The position numbers were made by a program, and so were the translations under genes. Below the pieces are notes generated by a model. It worked only from the letters and a program-made list of their open reading frames with translations, searched no databases and was not told where the DNA came from. 9,236 bases of DNA. Origin: FW021-bin31 sp036278455 (GTDB lineage Bacteria > Bacteroidota > Bacteroidia > Chitinophagales > Chitinophagaceae). Positions 6,501 to 9,236 of the stretch are shown here, piece by piece (positions within the stretch are counted from its first letter, which is position 1; each line of letters starts with the position of its first letter). The DNA is taken from positions 1 to 9,236 of the forward strand of contig DASULB010000512.1 in NCBI GenBank assembly GCA_036278455.1, in the 5' to 3' direction.

Positions 6501-7772
6501 ATGCTGCAGGTAGCTTTTATCCGCCAACACAGGGAAGAGGTGTTGCAACGGCTGGCCGTCAAGAACTTTAAAGAAACGGAATTGGTAGACGACGTGCTCG
6601 GCACGGATGACCGGCGAAAAAGACTCAAGGCTTCTTTAGACGAGACGCAGGCCGCAGTCAAGGTAGCCTCCAGGGAAATACATGTGCTGCTGAAAAAGGG
6701 TGAAGCGGAGGAAGCCGAACACAGCAAAAATGAAGTGGCCACCCTGAAACAGCAGATAGGGCATCTCACAGAGGAATTACAAAAGACTGAACAGCACCTG
6801 GAGGATTCCCTGCTGAGACTACCCAACCTACCTCATGCAACCGTACCGGCGGGAACGACACCCGATGACAATGAGATCGTGCGAAAGGGCGGTGAACAGC
6901 CCGTACTTTCCCCCGAAGCCCTGCCCCACTGGGAACTGGCGAAAAAATATGACCTGATGGACACTGAACTGGGGAATAAGATCACCGGAAGCGGTTTCCC
7001 CGTATACAGGGGTCAGGGGGCCCGCCTGCAACGCGCGCTGATCAGTTATTTCCTGGATTACAACATTACGGCCGGCTATACCGAATACATTCCTCCCTAC
7101 ATGGTCAACGAGGCAAGCGCATACGGCACCGGGCAGTTGCCCGATAAGGAAGCGCAAATGTACCAGGTAACACTTGACAACTTTTACCTGATCCCCACCG
7201 CCGAGGTACCGCTCACCAATATCTATCGCGACGTGATCATACCGGCCGGTACGCTTCCGGTAAAGATGACGGCCTATACGCCCTGCTTCCGCCGTGAGGC
7301 GGGTTCTTACGGCAAGGAGGTGCGCGGGCTCAACCGTGTGCACCAGTTCGATAAAGTGGAGATCGTTCAGATCGTGCATCCTGATCACTCCTATGATGTC
7401 CTGGAGGAAATGGTGGCGCACGTGGAAAAGCTGCTGCAAAATCTCAAGCTGCCTTATCGTGTGCTCCGGCTTTGCGGCGGCGACCTGAGCTTCACCTCGG
7501 CGCTTACTTATGACTTTGAAGTATACAGCGCCGCACAGCAGCGCTGGCTGGAGGTCAGCTCCGTGTCCAACTTTGAAAGCTTTCAAACCAACCGGATGAA
7601 GATCCGCACGAAGGATGACCATGGAAAATCGCTGTTATTGCACTCACTCAATGGCAGCTCCCTGGCATTGCCGCGCATTGTGGCCTGTCTGCTGGAAAAC
7701 AACCAGCAGCCCGATGGCATCGCGCTGCCCGAAGCACTGCAGGCGTATTTTGGCAAAAACCTGATCAGTTGA
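6501..7772 (+). CDS. serS: Serine--tRNA ligase (seryl-tRNA synthetase)
   Basis: This 423-residue class II aminoacyl-tRNA synthetase charges tRNA-Ser with serine in the cytosol. The N-terminal part (about 27-108) is the long coiled-coil arm that contacts the tRNA. The catalytic core shows the serine-recognition TAE motif (T233-A234-E235 in LIPTAEVPLTN), motif 2 (F263-R264-R265-E266 in CFRREAGSYG, then RGLNRVHQFDKVE) and motif 3 (N384-G385-S386 to R392 in LNGSSLALPRIV). Length fits the family. The frame is open back to 6426, but the ATG at 6501 is preferred: it gives the canonical MLQVAFIR N-terminus, and the promoter box at 6474-6481 lies between the two. It is a housekeeping gene, apparently transcribed alone and converging with the lactonase gene 124 bp away. 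I see no strong terminator in that gap. Confidence 0.98.
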   Translation: MLQVAFIRQHREEVLQRLAVKNFKETELVDDVLGTDDRRKRLKASLDETQAAVKVASREIHVLLKKGEAEEAEHSKNEVATLKQQIGHLTEELQKTEQHLEDSLLRLPNLPHATVPAGTTPDDNEIVRKGGEQPVLSPEALPHWELAKKYDLMDTELGNKITGSGFPVYRGQGARLQRALISYFLDYNITAGYTEYIPPYMVNEASAYGTGQLPDKEAQMYQVTLDNFYLIPTAEVPLTNIYRDVIIPAGTLPVKMTAYTPCFRREAGSYGKEVRGLNRVHQFDKVEIVQIVHPDHSYDVLEEMVAHVEKLLQNLKLPYRVLRLCGGDLSFTSALTYDFEVYSAAQQRWLEVSSVSNFESFQTNRMKIRTKDDHGKSLLLHSLNGSSLALPRIVACLLENNQQPDGIALPEALQAYFGKNLIS

Positions 7773-7896
7773 AAGGAACGGAGCGGCACTTTTTATTTAC
7801 GCTATCCGGCATGACTCGCTCGGAAGCATCCAGGACCGGCTCTTGCGCACGCCTGCATATCACCGGCACCGGTACCTGCTCCCTGTCATTCCGGTT

Positions 7897-8967
7897 TTAT
7901 TGACGGGGCAACCATGCCAGGCAGGCCGGGGAGGCGATGTTTCGGGCCATATGATCCGGTGAGATCGTTCCCCTATCCCGATCGATCTTAAAAACAGCTA
8001 TCGTGTCCGAATCCTGGTTAGCGACCAGCATCCAGTGGCCCGATGGATCGAGGATAAAATCGCGCGGTGTTCTTCCCAGCGTATCGGCCTGCTGGATCAA
8101 GTCCAGGGTTTCCTTTTCACGGTTAAATCGCATCACGGAGATCTTCCCGGAACCGCGATCCGAGGCATATACATATTTCCCGTCCCGGGAGATCCTGACG
8201 GCGGCCCCGCTGGCATCCATACCCGCTGTCAAAGCGACCGTGGGGCAAGCGGACAGCGCTTCCAGACGCCCGTCGACATACCGGAGAACGGTAACGGCTG
8301 CATTGAGTTCACTCAACACAAAAACATATTTCCCTTCCGGGTGCAGGACCATGTGCCTGGGACCGCTGCCGGAGGACAGGGAGACCGTTTGCAGCAGGTC
8401 CGCCATGAATTCTCCCTTCCGGCGCTCCACCCGGTACACCAATACCTGGTCCAGGCCCAGATCGGTTACCAGGATCTGGTGACGGTCGTCATCGACCAGC
8501 ACCGCATGCGCATGAGGGCCTTCCTGGCGGAGCGGATGGATGCTGCTACCCGCATGCTGTATGCTTTTCGCCGCGGGGAGCAATTTCCCATCGGGTAAAA
8601 CCGGATAGATCACCACATTGCCTGTTTCATAACAGGCCTCGAAAATACACGCACCGCTTTTTGAATAACTGAGGTGACAGGGAAAACCACCCGGCACGGG
8701 TTGCTCACCGATCAGCCGCAGTGAAAAATCCCGGGGATCAATTTCATAGGCCTGCATCACGGGCTTTTCTGCCAGCGTGACTTCTCCGTGTGTATACAGG
8801 TAATTTCGGGTGGGCAGACAAAGATAGGTCGGGCTCAGGGCCGCCTGCACCGCTTGGAGCGCCAGACTGCCTGAAACCGGATCAAAATGAAAGCAATAAA
8901 TGCCTTCCCCGTGTCCTCCCAGGTCTTCTTCAATGATTTCGGTATAGGAACCTGCGTATAAGATCAT
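7897..8967 (-). CDS. Lactonase-family seven-bladed beta-propeller (6-phosphogluconolactonase-like)
   Basis: This 356-residue protein of the YbhE/Pgl-type lactonase family has repeated propeller blades. Recognisable signatures are YAGSYT at the N-terminus (4-9), EGPHAHAVLVDD (149-158), SGPRHMVLHPEGKYVFVLSE (201-220), AAVRISRDGKYVYASDRGSG (255-274) and GRTPRDFILDPSGHWMLVAN (298-317). There is no signal peptide, so it is probably cytosolic. Relatives hydrolyse 6-phosphogluconolactone in the pentose phosphate pathway, but the family is broad and some members act on other sugar lactones, so the exact substrate is open. The ATG at 8967-8965 overlaps the stop of the upstream gene by one base (TGATG), which fixes the start and implies translational coupling with a probable sugar-binding protein. 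Confidence 0.88.
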   Translation of the reverse strand: MILYAGSYTEIIEEDLGGHGEGIYCFHFDPVSGSLALQAVQAALSPTYLCLPTRNYLYTHGEVTLAEKPVMQAYEIDPRDFSLRLIGEQPVPGGFPCHLSYSKSGACIFEACYETGNVVIYPVLPDGKLLPAAKSIQHAGSSIHPLRQEGPHAHAVLVDDDRHQILVTDLGLDQVLVYRVERRKGEFMADLLQTVSLSSGSGPRHMVLHPEGKYVFVLSELNAAVTVLRYVDGRLEALSACPTVALTAGMDASGAAVRISRDGKYVYASDRGSGKISVMRFNREKETLDLIQQADTLGRTPRDFILDPSGHWMLVANQDSDTIAVFKIDRDRGTISPDHMARNIASPACLAWLPRQ

Positions 8968-9236
8968 CAGCTCTGTTTGTGAGTCTTACAGGACGCCCGG
9001 TAAGCATCCTGCAAACGGGTGAATGTTTTCAGGGGATCACTATCCTCTCTTAAAAAGCCATGGAGGATACTGCCCAGGCTGATCTGGAAATCCAGCCAGC
9101 CAAAATAACGGGGCCGGGTATACGCCCGTTCCAGCGTGTGCACCGTACTCCGGAAAAACTGACGGGTAAGGTTGTTGGCTTCTTCGCTTTCCCAGGCGAC
9201 GCGGTTTGCCGGTTGCCCCTGCGCTGTGACGTACAG
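8967..9236 (-). CDS. C-terminal part of a probable extracellular solute-binding protein (partial)
   Basis: An open frame enters from the right edge and ends at TGA (8967-8969), giving the last 89 residues of a larger protein. The tail (FFRSTVHTLERAYTRPRYFG, then WLDFQISLGSILHGFL) resembles, from memory, the C-terminal lobe of family 1 sugar-type extracellular solute-binding proteins, where a pattern like 'TLE.AY.RPRY.G...FQ' recurs. The N-terminus and any signal peptide lie outside the window, so localisation cannot be seen. The gene is certainly real because its stop overlaps the lactonase start by one base. Function is moderately supported at best; another helical protein cannot be excluded. 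Confidence 0.5.
   Translation of the reverse strand: MYVTAQGQPANRVAWESEEANNLTRQFFRSTVHTLERAYTRPRYFGWLDFQISLGSILHGFLREDSDPLKTFTRLQDAYRASCKTHKQS

Noticed and set aside
6828..7622. Long open frame (264 codons) antisense to serS
   Set aside because: It lies entirely within the conserved serS catalytic region; its translation shows no recognisable motifs.
7773..7896. Possible bidirectional terminator between serS and the lactonase gene
   Set aside because: Only weak stems (5 bp or less) with long loops and short T-runs; no convincing intrinsic terminator.

Overview
The window looks like the chromosome of a Bacteroidota bacterium, most likely a member of the Chitinophagaceae or a close relative. 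The evidence is a SusC/SusD outer-membrane nutrient-uptake pair, a Bacteroidota-style AraC-family regulator, TAnnTTTG-type -7 promoter boxes, little sign of Shine-Dalgarno sequences, and seryl-tRNA synthetase motifs of the Bacteroidota kind. By eye the coding DNA is about half G+C, while the large intergenic stretches are richer in A+T.

Layout. Positions 1-298 hold no confident gene; two short minus-strand reading frames could be a decayed remnant. On the minus strand, susC (1825-4869) and susD (299-1804) form a two-gene unit with a 20-bp gap. A 600-bp divergent control region follows (4870-5469). Then, on the plus strand, come an AraC-family regulator (5470-6381) and, after a short gap with a perfect 13-bp tandem repeat, serS (6501-7772, from its own promoter). 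Converging on serS from the right are two translationally coupled minus-strand genes: the last 89 codons of a probable sugar-type extracellular solute-binding protein (8967-9236, running off the window) and a cytosolic lactonase-family seven-bladed beta-propeller (7897-8967).

How the parts fit. The AraC regulator most likely senses a small ligand, probably a sugar or oligosaccharide, through its N-terminal cupin-like domain and activates the divergent susCD genes. The control region offers a concrete candidate target: two identical 9-bp direct repeats spaced exactly 21 bp (5186-5194 and 5207-5215), lying directly upstream of an exact minus-strand -7 box (TAAATTTG, 5156-5163) that has no visible -33 element. 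SusD would capture the substrate at the cell surface and SusC would import it using TonB energy. No glycoside hydrolase or other enzyme is visible next to susCD, so the substrate cannot be named. SerS is housekeeping. The solute-binding/lactonase pair suggests a second, unrelated sugar-related function.

No clearly new multi-gene system is visible. The most interesting material is the repeat-rich susC/araC control region, a perfect 24-bp palindrome inside susC, a Tat-like signal on SusD, and the one-base stop/start overlap of the last two genes.
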